This document shows, in pieces, positions 10,937-22,858 of a stretch of 64,000 nt of DNA. The notes beneath the pieces were generated by a model, which was given only the letters and a program-made list of their open reading frames with translations, made no database searches and was not told the origin of the DNA. The DNA is from Arthrinium phaeospermum (Eukaryota; Ascomycota; Sordariomycetes; Amphisphaeriales; Apiosporaceae). The stretch lies in contig QYRS01000009.1 of assembly GCA_006503535.1 (NCBI GenBank), positions 558,001 to 622,000 on the forward strand. The letters run 5' to 3'. The position numbers and the translations under genes were made by a program. Each line of letters begins with the position of its first letter. Position 1 is the stretch's first letter.

Positions 10937-13894
10937 TCATGGCTCGTAAGGGAAGCGAAAGACCGCTGCTTCTTCGACGCTGCCACCACCGTCCCGAGAA
11001 GGGCCCGCTGGAGTACCTAGCGAGTAACGGCGTTAGTATACCCTACCAGGAGTAGACATGATCTATCAGGATTCACTTACTGTGCCCCGATCCGCCGTAG
11101 CTGATTCGGGCCCTCTTGCGACTCTGAGGGGAGGAGGCGGCGGTCGTGCCGATGCGTTCTAGGACTGGCAGTTGTCGATACCCAGTCGGAAAGGAGGGTG
11201 GCAACGATGCGATCCCGCTGTGTTGCTTAATCTCGTGCTTATCGCGATAGTCCTTACGTAGGAAGTTCTTTCGACATCCAGAGACGGAACAGGGGTAACG
11301 CACTTTTTCATGCTTTTCCTTGGTATGTCGATTGAGTGGTCCCAGTCCGGGAAAAGTGTAAGGGCAATAGCGGCACGCGAAGACCTGTTCAACGTCTGGC
11401 ATTGTTGGCAGAGCATTCGGGCTCTTGGGTCCCGAGTCCCTTGGGGAAGGCAGGATCGGATCAGTGGTGCTTGATGGAGTGCTGATGGTGGGCTGATCGA
11501 TGTTATTGTCAAATGCCGGCTCGGAAACTGAATCGGTTGGTGTTATCGGAACCAGATATCCCAAGAGCAACGAAAGAAGCAAATAGGTTCTCTCGATGAC
11601 CTTTGCAGCGTCGCATCGCTGTGGATCAGTCGCGACATAGACCAGCCGCCGAGTAGTTGTAGGGTAGCGGAATATAGCCTTGCCGCAAGCTACTGGATTG
11701 TCGCCAGTGATGATGGAGTAGACAATCTTGTTCGTGGATCGCCACTGCTCTCGATACACTCCCGCTGCGCCACGGGCAACTGGGAATCAATGGCGTTAAC
11801 AACCGACATGTATTGAAAAAAAAAGACCAAAACTCACTGAGAAGATATGCGAAGACCACGGCAAATGCAACCCCTGCCATGACGGTGAGCACGACACCCT
11901 CCGCCACCTGAGATTGTTTGTCGGGTGGCTTTCGCGGCCAATGCGCATGATCGTACACTTGCTTCAGGCCTTCGAACTCTTCCAAGGAAGCGCGCCCTAT
12001 TTGATTCTCCCCCCGGGTAGCAAAGTCTGATTGGTCAGATGGGTCTGGATCTGCGAAAACTTCATGGGAGGTTTGTACTAGGTCATTGGCCAAGTCCTGG
12101 AAGTGGTGCATCATATCCGTGAAACTGTCTGTCGAACACGAGTCGACATGTATATCAGAGTTGGAGGTTTGTTTCCTGATATCAATATTCCAAATATTGC
12201 GTATGGCCCGTGTCAAAGCCTCAAGCTCGTCAGGGTTTGTGTCCATAAGGATGCTCCATCTGTTCAAATCCGCCAGCAGATCTGTTTCAAGTGTCGACCC
12301 TTGCTTCTCATCGATCTCGGACGACATGGCCTTGGCTATTGCGGTGAAGAGCAAAACACCATGAGCTGTTCTTGGCAGTTTGCCTCGGCAAGCCTTCCTG
12401 AGAATGACCAGACTACTTTCCCACGCTCTTTCTGCGCTTTTTGTCGAAGAATGTGGACCCCACTCATAGTAGACGGTATTGCCAGGCTCGATACATGTGC
12501 TCGTATCAGAAGTTGTGACGTTCACACTTTGAGTGATGTTGTTGTATTCGTCGTCAAACCGAGAGCGGAGGGATGCCCATTTTTCCTTGTCGAATATCCA
12601 AGTAATATAGTATACAAAAGCAGCTCCGATGAGTGTGTCAACTGCTTCGGCTAACCCAGCATCCTGGAGGAGTTGCCTAGCCAGGCCGTAATCGCCACCA
12701 TTTCTCAATAGCATATGGATTGTATCGGGCTTGTTCTGGGTGCTTGCTATGCACAGTGGGTTGTACAGGTGATGAGATATATCAAGGCTGATACCTGAAT
12801 CGATCCACTGCTGCAATACTGAAACACAGTCATATTCAATGGCGAGAGAGATCAGATCCGTTTCGAACAGAAATTGGGATAAAGAATCATATCCCGAATC
12901 TAAGGGCCAGGGGCTCGATAGATCTAGAGATCCGCTTGCCAATAGACCCTTGAGCAGAATCGGGAAATAACCTGACAAACGTGGTTTCGCATCACGCAAG
13001 ACTTTGATCGTGCTGGCGAAGCTTGTGGCGTGGTCTGTGTCAGTTGTAAGTCACAGGTCCGTTATACAATTGACATACCTGAACAGCTCTTGTAAGCGCA
13101 TAGCCGGGTGGCAACCGTTTTCCGATTCTCTTGAACCTTCCTCGCAAGATGGAGGAAGAAAGCATTCCCATGAAAAGAAACCAGATCTCCGTGGGCTGCC
13201 ATTGGTCTCCCATGACGCAGCAGTATATGCCATAACCAACAGCGCTTGGGGTTTTTTGAAGTATTCCACAACGTCAAGTAGACCATGAACTAGCAGCTGA
13301 AACTCGTCACTGTACTGCCTGGAATCATTTGCCTGGCGTAAGCAATTGATGGAATCGTCAGACAGAGATTTGTGGGCAAGTGCGTTCGGATGCAATATGG
13401 GATAATGACTCTCTGCACCTAGTCCAAATATTTAGTAAACAGGTACTCGATGTAGAACGCCTCAACGTTAGGGGTTGGGGAATTAAATGTTCTTTGAAAC
13501 TGTTCTTACCCCAGAGTTCCTGGAGGATTTGCTGGACATCGTCTACCAACCGTCGTGAGCGGATGTCGAGTGTCAATAGGCCACGGGCAGATATTATGGC
13601 ATTGAAAGAACAAGGCAGATAATATGCCCAGTCTTGCTGGATCTGAGTGATCTCTAGGCGATGGTTGACAGTAAAGTGTACCGGGCTCGGAATTCGGGGA
13701 TTGTGCAACGTCAACAAGAAACTGGGGCTGGGACATTCCGAAGGCAAACAAAACCCATATTGTTTCTTTACTGTGCTCAGTGTGCTGAACAAATCTTTCC
13801 GTACTGTGTAGAGTAAGTCTTGGGAGAATGTCCCACTCTCTTCAGGTATGAAGCGGCAGTAAGCACCCAGGGAAGTGGGCTCATTCCAGGCCAT
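10937..13894 (-). CDS. Multi-pass/ankyrin-like protein with two C2H2 zinc fingers
   Basis: Five exons on the minus strand (13510-13894, 13079-13418, 11838-13021, 11081-11779, 10937-11016) add up to exactly 896 codons with matching phases. The last intron has donor GTAAGT and branch TACTAAC. The N-terminal third matches nothing I know. A segment near EYDCVSVLQQWIDSG...LLRNGG resembles degenerate ankyrin repeats. Hydrophobic stretches include LIGAAFVYYITWIF, VVLTVMAGVAFAVVFAYLL and YLLLSLLLGYLVPI. Near the C-terminus are two well-formed fingers, C-x2-C-x12-H-x4-H and C-x4-C-x12-H-x4-H, followed by a basic segment (RKRAR). The architecture suggests a membrane-anchored DNA-binding factor, but this is inference. 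The intron 2 acceptor (CACAAG) was chosen because it keeps the frame. Confidence 0.78.
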
Positions 13895-14760
13895 GGTCCT
13901 GAGACTTGAGAAGTGTAAGGAACGGGGTTCACTTAATGACGGCGGGCAATCGATTCTTAATATAGGCGAGGAGTTAAAGTGTGGCGTTCCTTCAGCCTTG
14001 ATCTAAAAATTCGGTGACCCGTCGGTGGGTCGGAATCCCAAGAAGAGGGCGTCTTTGAGAGGTTGCTCTTTCGGGTTTCAAAATCCTAATTTCTGAGGTC
14101 TTTCATTGGCCAAATAACCGAGCCTGGGAGGCTGCACGAATTGGAGTCCAATGTGACTGGCGGCTTCATTCATGCTTACATGTACGTACTTTTACATGCG
14201 TGCCCGATCCTCGATCTAGTGCATGTCTGTACAATGCATGAGGAGTTGTGCCCAATGATGGCTTACGTATGGGATCGCCCGGTCCTAGAGGAATTCCTAC
14301 CTCGCTTCCCAAGCCACAATTCCCTAACTACAGTTCCCAATCCCCAATTCACAAAGCTCCGATTCCCAATTCCAATCGCCAAGTAACAACTCCTTAGCAG
14401 CCAAACGTCTGCAGCCAGTCAGCTTACCTGGTTCATGGGAACCAACGCCAAATCTGCGCCCCCACTCCCCCTTCCCAGGTGGCTAGACATGACAGCAATT
14501 GCTCAAAACTAGCTTATTGGGAATAGAGGGCATACTTAAATCAAGAACATACACAATGTCGCCCCAAAGACAGATGTTGAGGAGTTCAAGAAATCCGTAT
14601 AGTTGAAAATATAAATATGCGTGTCCTATCGAAAGGTGGTTGCGATGGCCACCATATCATCCGCTTCTCTGCCCTTGAACGCCAGCTCATTTACCGCCAG
14701 AACGTACTCGGCTCATAATTTGCCCTTCGCAATTCTAAAAGAATTTGGACAACAGTCAAC
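13895..14760. other. Intergenic region between divergent genes
   Basis: No gene seen. Around 14290-14390 there is a low-complexity run of ATTCCCAA-type units. The 5' leader of the small gene at 14761 is AT-rich. Confidence 0.45.
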
Positions 14761-14967
14761 ATGGCTACCAACCCGAACCAGGACGATGCGCTCTTAGGCG
14801 TGGGTGCCTGGGTCACGACCACCGACGTCGACGACGACAAGATGAATGAGGAACTCGAAGAGATGACCAGGTCCTCTGGTGCAAGTAAGAATGATGGCAA
14901 GAAGAAGGTCAAGAGCTCCAACTCTCATCGGAAGGGCGACAAGAGAGGCAAAAGCTCCAAGGCCTAG
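14761..14967 (+). CDS. Small orphan protein, acidic N-terminus and basic C-terminus
   Basis: A 68-codon open frame with a good start context (CAACATGGCT). The N-terminal half is acidic (DVDDDKMNEELEEM) and the C-terminal half is Lys/Ser-rich (KKKVKSSNSHRKGDKRGK), which could act as a nuclear or nucleic-acid-binding tail. I recognise no family. A GTAAGT at 14980-14985, just after the stop, hints that the transcript may be spliced in its 3' UTR. The opposite strand is also open over part of this stretch, so the call is tentative. Confidence 0.4.
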   Translation: MATNPNQDDALLGVGAWVTTTDVDDDKMNEELEEMTRSSGASKNDGKKKVKSSNSHRKGDKRGKSSKA

Positions 14968-15511
14968 CTCACCCACGGCAAGTAAGTATTTCGTCATGTC
15001 AGGTAACTCTGGGCCCAACTGACATGCATAAGTTAGGAAGCAGGCTGGCTGAAACTTGCCGGACGTGCGCACGCTTTCGCTTGGGTATCGGCAGTGCATG
15101 CCGAAAAGGCTGACGTCCTTTGGTCTTCCAGGGGCGATGGAGAGTCAGGGGGTATTCGCTTGGGAGGTTGAGGATTCACCGCTGATTATTTGACGAAAAT
15201 GTGGTTTTGGGGGATTGTGCTTGGTCTTAGTTATGAACATCAGTACCATGAATGTTGCTCATCACGGATCTTCATGGTAGCTTCGAAATAACTACCAATC
15301 ATACACACACATGCGAATAATGTGATACAAGAACGTCTGGCGGGAAACTAACATGAAATGATATAACACTACTTGTTTATAGAGCATTACACTGGGTAAT
15401 ATGACCCCCGAGAAGGTATTGCGACAGTATGTAGTATGTAAACAGGAAAATGGTCAACTTGCTATTGAGGGATGGCATGGTAGTCCAATCATCAAACTCA
15501 TTTGCCTAGCG
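14968..15511. other. Intergenic region
   Basis: No supported gene. It separates the small orphan gene from the 3' end of the Pth11-like gene. Confidence 0.45.
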
Positions 15512-16856
15512 TCACTTGGCGGTCCCATACTCGACATCCACCTGCACATCCTTCATAATGATGTGCTGCTGACTAGAGTTATCGTCGATGCGCTCCCACC
15601 GCGAGTCAGGCCGGTCGCCGTGGTATACGGTGACGGACCGGGTGCCGGGGTTGGCGAGGTTCTGCATCTTGACCTGGTTGGGCGTGTCGTTGCTGCCGGA
15701 CCGATAGGCGTACGACTTCTTGGACCCGAAGATCGAGATGCCCTTCAGGAGCGGCCGCAGCGACGGGAGGGAGCCGGCGATGATGCCGACGCCGCATTCG
15801 ACGATGGACCAGATGACGATGTTGCAGACGTTGTCTAAGGGGAAAAGGCGATTAGCTGGTGGTCTGCAGTTAGATGGTGTGATACGGTCATGACTCACAG
15901 TAGTAATCGGTTGGTACGTTATAGAACTGCAAATAGGGAAGCCGCACAATGGTCGAGATACTTGCCCTGCATAGTGTACGTCAGTATGATATCAACAGGA
16001 GAAGACTGAAAGAATAGGACCCACAGTGCACCGAGAGCCAGGATGAACATCAAAGTGATCTTGAGGTTCTTGCTCATCTTGAGCCCATATATAACGAAAG
16101 CCGGGATAACAGCGCAAGCCCAGTCCGTGATGACCGAGATGGCGGAGATGACGTAGCTAATATGGCTGATGCGGCCCGAGGTATCGCAATGGCCGGTGCC
16201 GATAGGGGCGCGGAGCGACGGGTCCCAGCTCGCGGCGAAGGGTGTGCAGTTGAGCATGACGGCGACGAAGCCGACAAAGGTGATGCCGACGCTGAAGACC
16301 ATGACGGCCCAGAGCGAGTAGACGTACTTGCGCGAGGTGGTGATGCGCAGCAGGGCCCAGCAGATGCTGGACTTGATGAAGGGGAGGCTCCAGGCGTAGG
16401 TGATTTGGAAGAAGACCAGCCCTGATGTCGTGTTAGCAGCGGTGTCTGAGAGCAGATGCAGAAGTGGGAGGGTCGCACTTACATTTGGCTGCGTTGACGG
16501 TCAGGGTGTAGCTGTCGCCCTTGGACTGTCCGTCTGTGAAGGCAGCGTCGCGTTGACCCAGGCCTGAGTAGACGTCCATGCAGGTGAATGTGCAGCAGGC
16601 GACGAAGAACAACTGTATCGACGAGTAAAGATAAACAGTCAGTCACCTGGGTCGCATGGCATGTCTATGCATCTCAGTGCACACTTACGAGTCCAATTGC
16701 CATCAGATAGTCGTCCAAGCCCAACGCCTTGTTCGTAGTCCGGACATAGACCCGTAGGGCCACGGTGATGATCGACATGACTCCAAGGATGATGGTGACT
16801 ACTAGCGTGGCAGCTGCCAGCACCTCAGTGGGCTCAATGACTGGTAGTGGTGCCAT
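15512..16856 (-). CDS. Pth11-like integral membrane protein (fungal rhodopsin-fold domain)
   Basis: Five exons (16689-16856, 16483-16612, 16025-16421, 15899-15966, 15512-15834) sum to 362 codons in consistent phases. The product has the seven-helix pattern of the fungal rhodopsin-fold family (Pth11 type). Helix 1 follows the start (VLAAATLVVTIILGVMSI), then RVYVRTTNKALGLDDYLM, a Cys-containing loop, FFQITYAWSLPFIKSSICW, NCTPF...W, CDTSGRI, ITDWACAVIP, LGAL-ASISTIVRLPYL, and NIVIWSIVECGVGIIAGSLPSLRPL. These are landmarks of the family. No CFEM domain precedes the helices. Pth11 itself is a plasma-membrane receptor for surface cues in a plant pathogen, but most paralogues are uncharacterised. 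The cytoplasmic tail is about 70 residues. Confidence 0.9.
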
Positions 16857-18062
16857 GGTAAAAATGGGAGTGTGGAAAGTGGTGGTAGAGGACTGAGCAG
16901 ACTGGAGAAATGGGGGCTAAAGTGTGGAGAAAAGCATGCACATTCTACCGAGAGAAGGAATGCGGATAATTGATTTCTATATATTCTATGTTGGGGCTCA
17001 ACCAGGAAAGAGATCAAGAAAGAGATCAGGAGTCCAGAGCTGAGAACGTATGCATATTTGGAGGTTGCACCATCTCGAAAACCTCCTGACATGGGCGGAG
17101 AAACATCTCGCAGTTGACTGGTCGCAAAGTAGTGGTATCATCCAGGGAGGTCTCATCCCGGCTGATATTACCGGATTGCATTTTCTTTTTTCCCTTGATG
17201 TTGGATTGGGATTCTCGGCTCTCGGAAAGTTTGGTTTGTCGGATAAATCCCAAAAGACGGGAATTGACGAACGGCGCGCTCTCGCTCTCTTCGGTCATTT
17301 CCCCGTTGATATATGACAGAAACGGATGACTGGATTGAACCCCTGTCTTAGTGGTCTCAGCTCTCTAGGGGTCTGTCCAGGAAAAGCTTAATCTCAGATG
17401 CGACTGGTCCTCTAGTTGACACAGTGCTCTGAAACCGACACAGAAATCCCAGATGAATAAGCAAAGCTGAATTGGGCTTCGGAAGGCAATCGGAGAGAAA
17501 CAGCCAGTCAAGCTCGTATCGACGTTTTCTGTGGCTGGCGCCTCGTGTTGCATAAAGCGCCACTTATGCCCTCCCTATAACGGCTGTCGCTCCCCAATCT
17601 TCGGGTGAGACAGGGCGCCAGGATAAAGAACCGGATCTCGCGAGCTGAATTCTGCAGAGAATGTAACCTATCAATTTCCTCTTCAGTGGCTGTTTCCGTC
17701 GAGGCTAGGCCGGGCCACCCAACGGGTCTAGGCAGGCTTCCCCGCTCGGGCCGTTGTGGTATATCGTATCGACTAATGCAAGCCTGCAACGGGACCCGGC
17801 CATGCCTGCGAGCTGATTCGCTGTTGCCCGGCAGCACGGCGTCAGCACCTTCTAAAAGGGGTGTCCCCCATTGCATGGTCACGAAATGCGCTGTAAGCGA
17901 ACAGCCCACGCGTTTGGTTCGGGTCGGCATAAGTAGCCACTGCCCTTTTGCTCCAGATGATAAGGGGTTACACTGATCTACCAATCGATTTCCACATAAC
18001 ACCCTGCTGCTGGTTCATCGCAATTATTATCCACACTTCTTGCTTTGTCACTCCGGCCCAAA
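16857..18062. other. Divergent intergenic region, Pth11-like / dioxygenase promoters
   Basis: No gene is supported in this 1.2-kb stretch. A TGATAA at 17958-17963, about 100 bp upstream of the dioxygenase ATG, matches the HGATAR core bound by AreA/NIT2-type nitrogen regulators. Confidence 0.4.
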
Positions 18063-19432
18063 ATGGCTGAACTCCCACCGGGCCCAACCTTCACCAACGG
18101 ATTGGACTTCAGTTCCAATAAGTTCGCCGACAATGGCGCCTCGAAGGCCGACGTGGCTTATGACCGCGCCGTGGCCATCGTCAAAAAGAAGCTCCCCCTG
18201 ATGAGTGAATTGAAAGCTCTCCTGACAGTCAACCTGGGCAACGACAAACCACTGCTTGTCATCGATGCCCGATCAGACGATGCCAAGCTCCTGGATCGTG
18301 CCGAAGAGGAACCCGACACGAAAGTGACCAGTAAGTACGACCAATCAACTGACTGATTCACCTGCTGACCTTGACGCACACATTGACCCTTTACATCTCT
18401 CATGAAGTCAAGCCCGAGTACATCATCCAGTTCTACGAGGGCAAGCTCGAGCCTCGATATGGCTTGTTCAAGGACGCCTTCTTCCACGAAGCCTCGATGC
18501 CACAGGGCAAGATCCCGGTCGCCATCAAGTTCGCCGACCTGCTGACGCCAGACCCTCCCACGCCACCGCTGCCGTACCAGCCCGGCATGCGCGTCCCGCA
18601 GCCGACCGAGGACATCGAGCAGGTCAAGCGCGACGTCGAAGAGTTCGGCTACGGCCTCGTCGCCAACGCCCTAACCCCCTCCCAGACCGCCATCCTCCGC
18701 TCCGCCCTCAAGCAGCAAGCCGACGGCGAGCTGCGCGCCGGCATCGCGGCCCGCGACGGCGGGCCCCACGCCCCCAACCAGCGCGTCTGGACCCTCGTCA
18801 ACAAGGGCGACGAGTTCGTCGACTTCCTGAACCACCCGCTGCTGGACGCGACGGTGCCCTGGTTCCTGGGCGAGCACGCCGTCCTCACCAGCTACACGGC
18901 CAACATCGCCCGCCCCGGCAACGTGCCCATGCAGCTGCACACGGACCAGGTCGCCATCCAGCCGCCGCAGCGCGGGCTGGCGTACGGGCTGAACGTCATG
19001 TGGTACCTGGCCGACGTGACGGACCGCAACGGGGGGACGCGCGTGTTCCCCGGTTCGCACCGGGGGCAGGTGGCGCCCGGGGACCTGTTCGATCTGGACG
19101 GGACCGTGGCCGCGGAGGCGCCGGCGGGGTCGGCGCTGGTGTTTGAGAGTCGGCTGTGGCACGCGACGGGGCCGAATCGGGAGACGGAGGGGGAGGAGAG
19201 GCCGGTGGTGATGATGTTTTTTATGCGGTCGTTTGTGCGGCAGCAGGAGAACAATTTCTTGTCGCTGCGGCCCGAGGTCGAGGCGAAGCTGTCGGGGCGG
19301 GCGAAGCGGATGTTGGGGTTCTGCACCACGGGGGCTTTGGGCGGGGTGGAGGGGGAGGTAAGGGAGGGGATCTATGTGAAGAGGGTCGAGAATCCTGTGG
19401 GACCGCTGAGGGAGGCAGGGACTGTGGGATGA
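18063..19432 (+). CDS. SCP2-like domain fused to a phytanoyl-CoA dioxygenase (PhyH) domain
   Basis: Two exons (18063-18330, 18408-19432; intron with GTAAGT donor) give 430 residues. Residues 1 to about 135 resemble an SCP2 sterol/lipid-transfer fold (VTIKPEYIIQFYEGKLEP...QGKIPVAIKFADLL). After a Pro-rich linker comes an Fe(II)/2-oxoglutarate dioxygenase of the PhyH type. The iron ligands H267-x-D269 (LHTDQ) and H341 (LWHATGPN) are present, R347 is a likely 2-oxoglutarate ligand, and GGTRVFPGSH is the usual family stretch. It should be an active hydroxylase; the substrate is unknown. The SCP2 part may present a hydrophobic or CoA-linked substrate. The gene is convergent with the hydantoinase 457 bp away. 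There is no clear peroxisomal C-terminal tripeptide. Confidence 0.88.
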
Positions 19433-19889
19433 GGATCTCGAAAGGCTTTTCTGTCGCCAGCTGGTTCTGGAGGTAGATAGGAATGGAACACGAACTTCTC
19501 TTATTGACTACTATTTCGGGTGCCCAGTTGGAAAAACATATGGCACCCAGCCTCCCACATCGTGAAACGCTAAACCGTTCATGCTTTACGCCTTTGCCCC
19601 GGCAGGCTGCTTTGCCCTGCCTTTCGAACTCAGTGCTGAGCGAGAGACATGCTTTCGGCTTGCTTTAGAGCGGTTTGGTTCTACAAACCCACTGCTCCCG
19701 TGTGCAAGGGGTTAGCAATAAGCTCTAGTAGGCAACTTAGACGCCGACTTGGCAACGCAGCCATTTTGCTCGGTTGGGGACACTATGGTCCAGGTAGCTA
19801 GAATACGGAGGCCATTGCCACGACACGGTGTCACACCATAGAACCTTCAATGCAATTAGCTACCATACCGCAACATGTCCGTTTCATGA
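19433..19889. other. Convergent intergenic region
   Basis: 3' UTR space between the dioxygenase and hydantoinase genes; no gene is seen. Confidence 0.5.
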
Positions 19890-21987
19890 TCACATCCAGC
19901 AAGTCTGTTCCCCCTTCATCATGCCCACCCCAGTCCTCCCCATCTGCCCCGTCAGGATAGTCGACTTGCCCCTCTTCAAAAACACCCCATCCCCTTTCCC
20001 GCCAACAACCTCCCCGCCGTCTCGATCCCACACCCGCTTGCCCCGCAAGAACACCCAGCGCGGCCAGTTCCGGACCTCGATGCCCTCAAACGGTGTGTAG
20101 TCGATCCGGTGGTGCAGCATGCCGTTCGTGATGGTCACTTTCTTGCCTGTGCTCGGGACGTTTGCATTGCCAGAGCTGAGTGGCCCGTCGGCCTCGGACA
20201 CGGCCACCAGCGGCGGCTCTTCGGGGTACCAGATCACGATATCCGCGTCATGGCCCGGCAGGAGACTCCCCTTGCGTCCGCCTAGCCCGTACAGCTTGGC
20301 GGGGTTGGTAGACGTCAGCTCCACGAACCGGGTCAGCGGGATCCGGATCTTGTCATCCTCGACTCCTCCACTGGGGCGAGACGGGTCGAAGGTCCGGTCG
20401 TACAGCAGCGGCAGCCTGGTCTCGATCCCCGGCAGGCCGTTGGGTACGTGGCGAAAGTCGCCATGCCGCTGTTTGCCGTTTCCACCGTTTCCGTCCGTCC
20501 CCGCCAGCCCGCTCATCTTGCCGCAGGGGTGGTCGAAGGTGGCGGGTGCGTGGTCAGAGGACACGACGGTGAAGGTGCCCGCCGCGAGGCCCATCCAGAT
20601 GGCTTCGAGGTCGCGGGCGTCGTGGCGAAGCGGTGGGGCGCAGATTCCTGCCGATGCTCGACTGTTAGCATCACTCCTGTTGGAGACAGTCGACAGGCTA
20701 TCTCAAAAGGGTGTTGAGGCCACTTCACGAACGGACGACTAGTCCATTCCCCCAAGCGACCCTCACGAAGAATGCGGGATCAAAACGCCAATGCAGTGCA
20801 CATAGAAAAAGCCCGCTTACCCTTGGCCCCCTCAAAGTCCTCCGGCCCCGACCGCAGCCGCTCGCTCAGCAGGTAGAGGTAGTGCGGGCACGTCTCGGCG
20901 TGGACGGGCAGGAGGCGGGCCTGGGCCTCGCGCACGTGCTGCACGGCGGCGGGGGCCGACATGTGCACCAGCAGGATCGGCGTGTCCGTCACCTCGGCCA
21001 GGCTGATGGCGCGGTACGTGGCCTCGGATTCGGCGATCTGGGGGCGGGCGACGCTGTGGAAGAAGGTGCCCGTGTTGCCTCGGGCGGCTAGTCGTCTGGG
21101 AAAAGTAGGAAGAGAAGACACCGACCATCAGCCCTGTGATAACTCGGCCGATAGGGAATTCTCGGCGTGGGAGTGGAGGACGGCCGACTTACTTGGTGAT
21201 CTGCTCGATCATGTCGGTGTTCTCCGCGTGGATCATGGTCGTGATGCCCAGGCTGCGCGTCTTCATCATGATGTTGAAGAGGTCGCTGTCGCCGAGCTTC
21301 ATCGGTTCATCTGCCATCGCAGTACGATCAGCCCCTTTTCCATGGATTTTGGGGATCGGGAGTCTTACATGTCATGTACAGCTTGACACTGGAGATCCCC
21401 GCTTCCAAAAGACCCGGCAGTTCCTTCTCTAGCACAGTCTCATTGGGGTTGGTCAGGATGAGGTGAAACCCGTAGTCACAGTACGAGTTCCCGGTGGCCT
21501 TGGCATGGTACGCCTCTAGCGCCGGCCAGATGCCAGTCTCCTGGCGCTTCTGGGTGGCGAAGGCTATGATCGTCGTGTTGCCTCCGGCGATGGCGGATCG
21601 GCTGCCGGTTTCCCACGTATCACCAGTGGGCGTGTTGTCCTGTTGGATGTGTACATGCGAGTCCACGCCCCTGGATGATGATGCGTCGGCGTCTGCCATT
21701 TGCAAACTCAGGGGTCGCCGGAAGGGAAGAGACTCACCCTGGCGTGATGTAGGCGCCTTGTGCGTCGACCACCTCCGTCTCTGGGCCGGCTTTCAGTCCT
21801 TGCCCTATGCAATGGATCTTGCCATCCTTGACTCCCAACTCAACACCCAGTGCGAGGACCTCGGAGGCAGTCACCTACACGTATTAGACGGTTTCAAAGA
21901 CGTGTTGGTCAGAAAAGCACTCACGATGCGCCCATTGCGGACGATAAGGTCCAAATCGGAACCACTGGACCTGTTGCCGTTCTCCAT
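19890..21987 (-). CDS. Hydantoinase / dihydropyrimidinase-like cyclic amidohydrolase
   Basis: Six exons (21925-21987, 21738-21874, 21369-21670, 21193-21310, 20821-21095, 19890-20647) join without error to 551 codons. All metal-site residues of the amidohydrolase superfamily are present: H72-x-H74 (VDSHVH), Lys163 for carbamylation (SVKLYMTY), H195 (IHAEN), H251 (LVHMSAP) and D330 (SSDHAP). The segments ETCPHYLYLLSERL, ICAPPLR and TSTNPAKLYGL...GHDADIVIW are closer to hydantoinase/dihydropyrimidinase than to allantoinase. It should hydrolyse a five- or six-membered cyclic ureide to an N-carbamoyl amino acid. It is divergent from a carbamoylase gene, which fits sequential steps. The exact substrate cannot be told from sequence. 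Confidence 0.92.
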
Positions 21988-22858
21988 TGCCAGAGCCTTC
22001 CACAAGGGACTCAACGAAACGATACAGCGACTTTTGCTCAAGGAAGATGGGGTGCGACAGGGAGACAGACCAACCAATGCGGTTATCTATCAGCAGGGTT
22101 GGAGAATATGCAGTCGGAGACCCCCGAGGTTCCCCGCATAATCTTTATCTCTACTCCCGCATGGGGCTTTCGGCTGCTCGACCCGACACGTCCCAACGGA
22201 ACGTTTTCCCTTATCATCTAGCTTCTAGCTTCTTCAGTATTTTTGTCCGTGTTTCATCCGACTCCGCTACTCAGTCGTCAGTCACCTTTCACGATTCTTC
22301 TCGATACTCTCGATACTTTCGGGACCTCGTCGACGTCACTATTCCCGTACGGACGTCGAAATAGAGACAGCGTTCGTCCGGAGCGTCGAGGGACGAGCGC
22401 GAGCACCACCACACCCACCCAGTTTGGACGCGCGCCGGCTCGAGCGCTCCGAAGACCAGACGAGAGCGTGCGCGGCCAGGGCCACACCCGCACAGTTCGA
22501 TTCTCCATCAACCAACAACCGATTCAGCAGCCGACGGGGACATTATTCAGGTTAGCTGGGATACCGTGATCCGATTCGCCAGTTTCGTCGAGACAAAGAG
22601 CTAAAACGTCTCAAGTACTCGAAACATCAGTTCGTGAAATTCTCGAAACGCGCCAGTCAAGCTTCTAGCTTATGATACTCGAAGCAGTAGCATATCCCGA
22701 ACGGCTTCAGCCAGCTGACAAAAGGAAGCCCACCGCAAAGAGCAGGGAGCCCTTCCCGCGAACGATAACAGCAACAGAGAGGGCGAGTGCTTCACTTCGA
22801 CCTGAAAACCGCCTTGGGAAGCTTCTTGTGTTCGTGAATACGCCTAAGCACAATCGCA
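21988..22858. promoter_or_regulatory. Shared divergent promoter with four GATA-factor sites
   Basis: This 871-bp region separates the two ATGs of the hydantoinase and carbamoylase genes. It holds HGATAR-type motifs: TTATCT at 22083-22088 and 22145-22150, TTATCA at 22211-22216, and CGATAA at 22763-22768. These fit binding by AreA/NIT2, the activator of genes for poor nitrogen sources. The interval 22280-22340 has repeated CGATACT units. Binding is inferred from motif matches only. Confidence 0.45.

Noticed and set aside
22497..22512. Possible tRNA B box (AGTTCGATTC) in the hydantoin promoter
   Set aside because: There is no matching A box or cloverleaf around it, and no T-run terminator.
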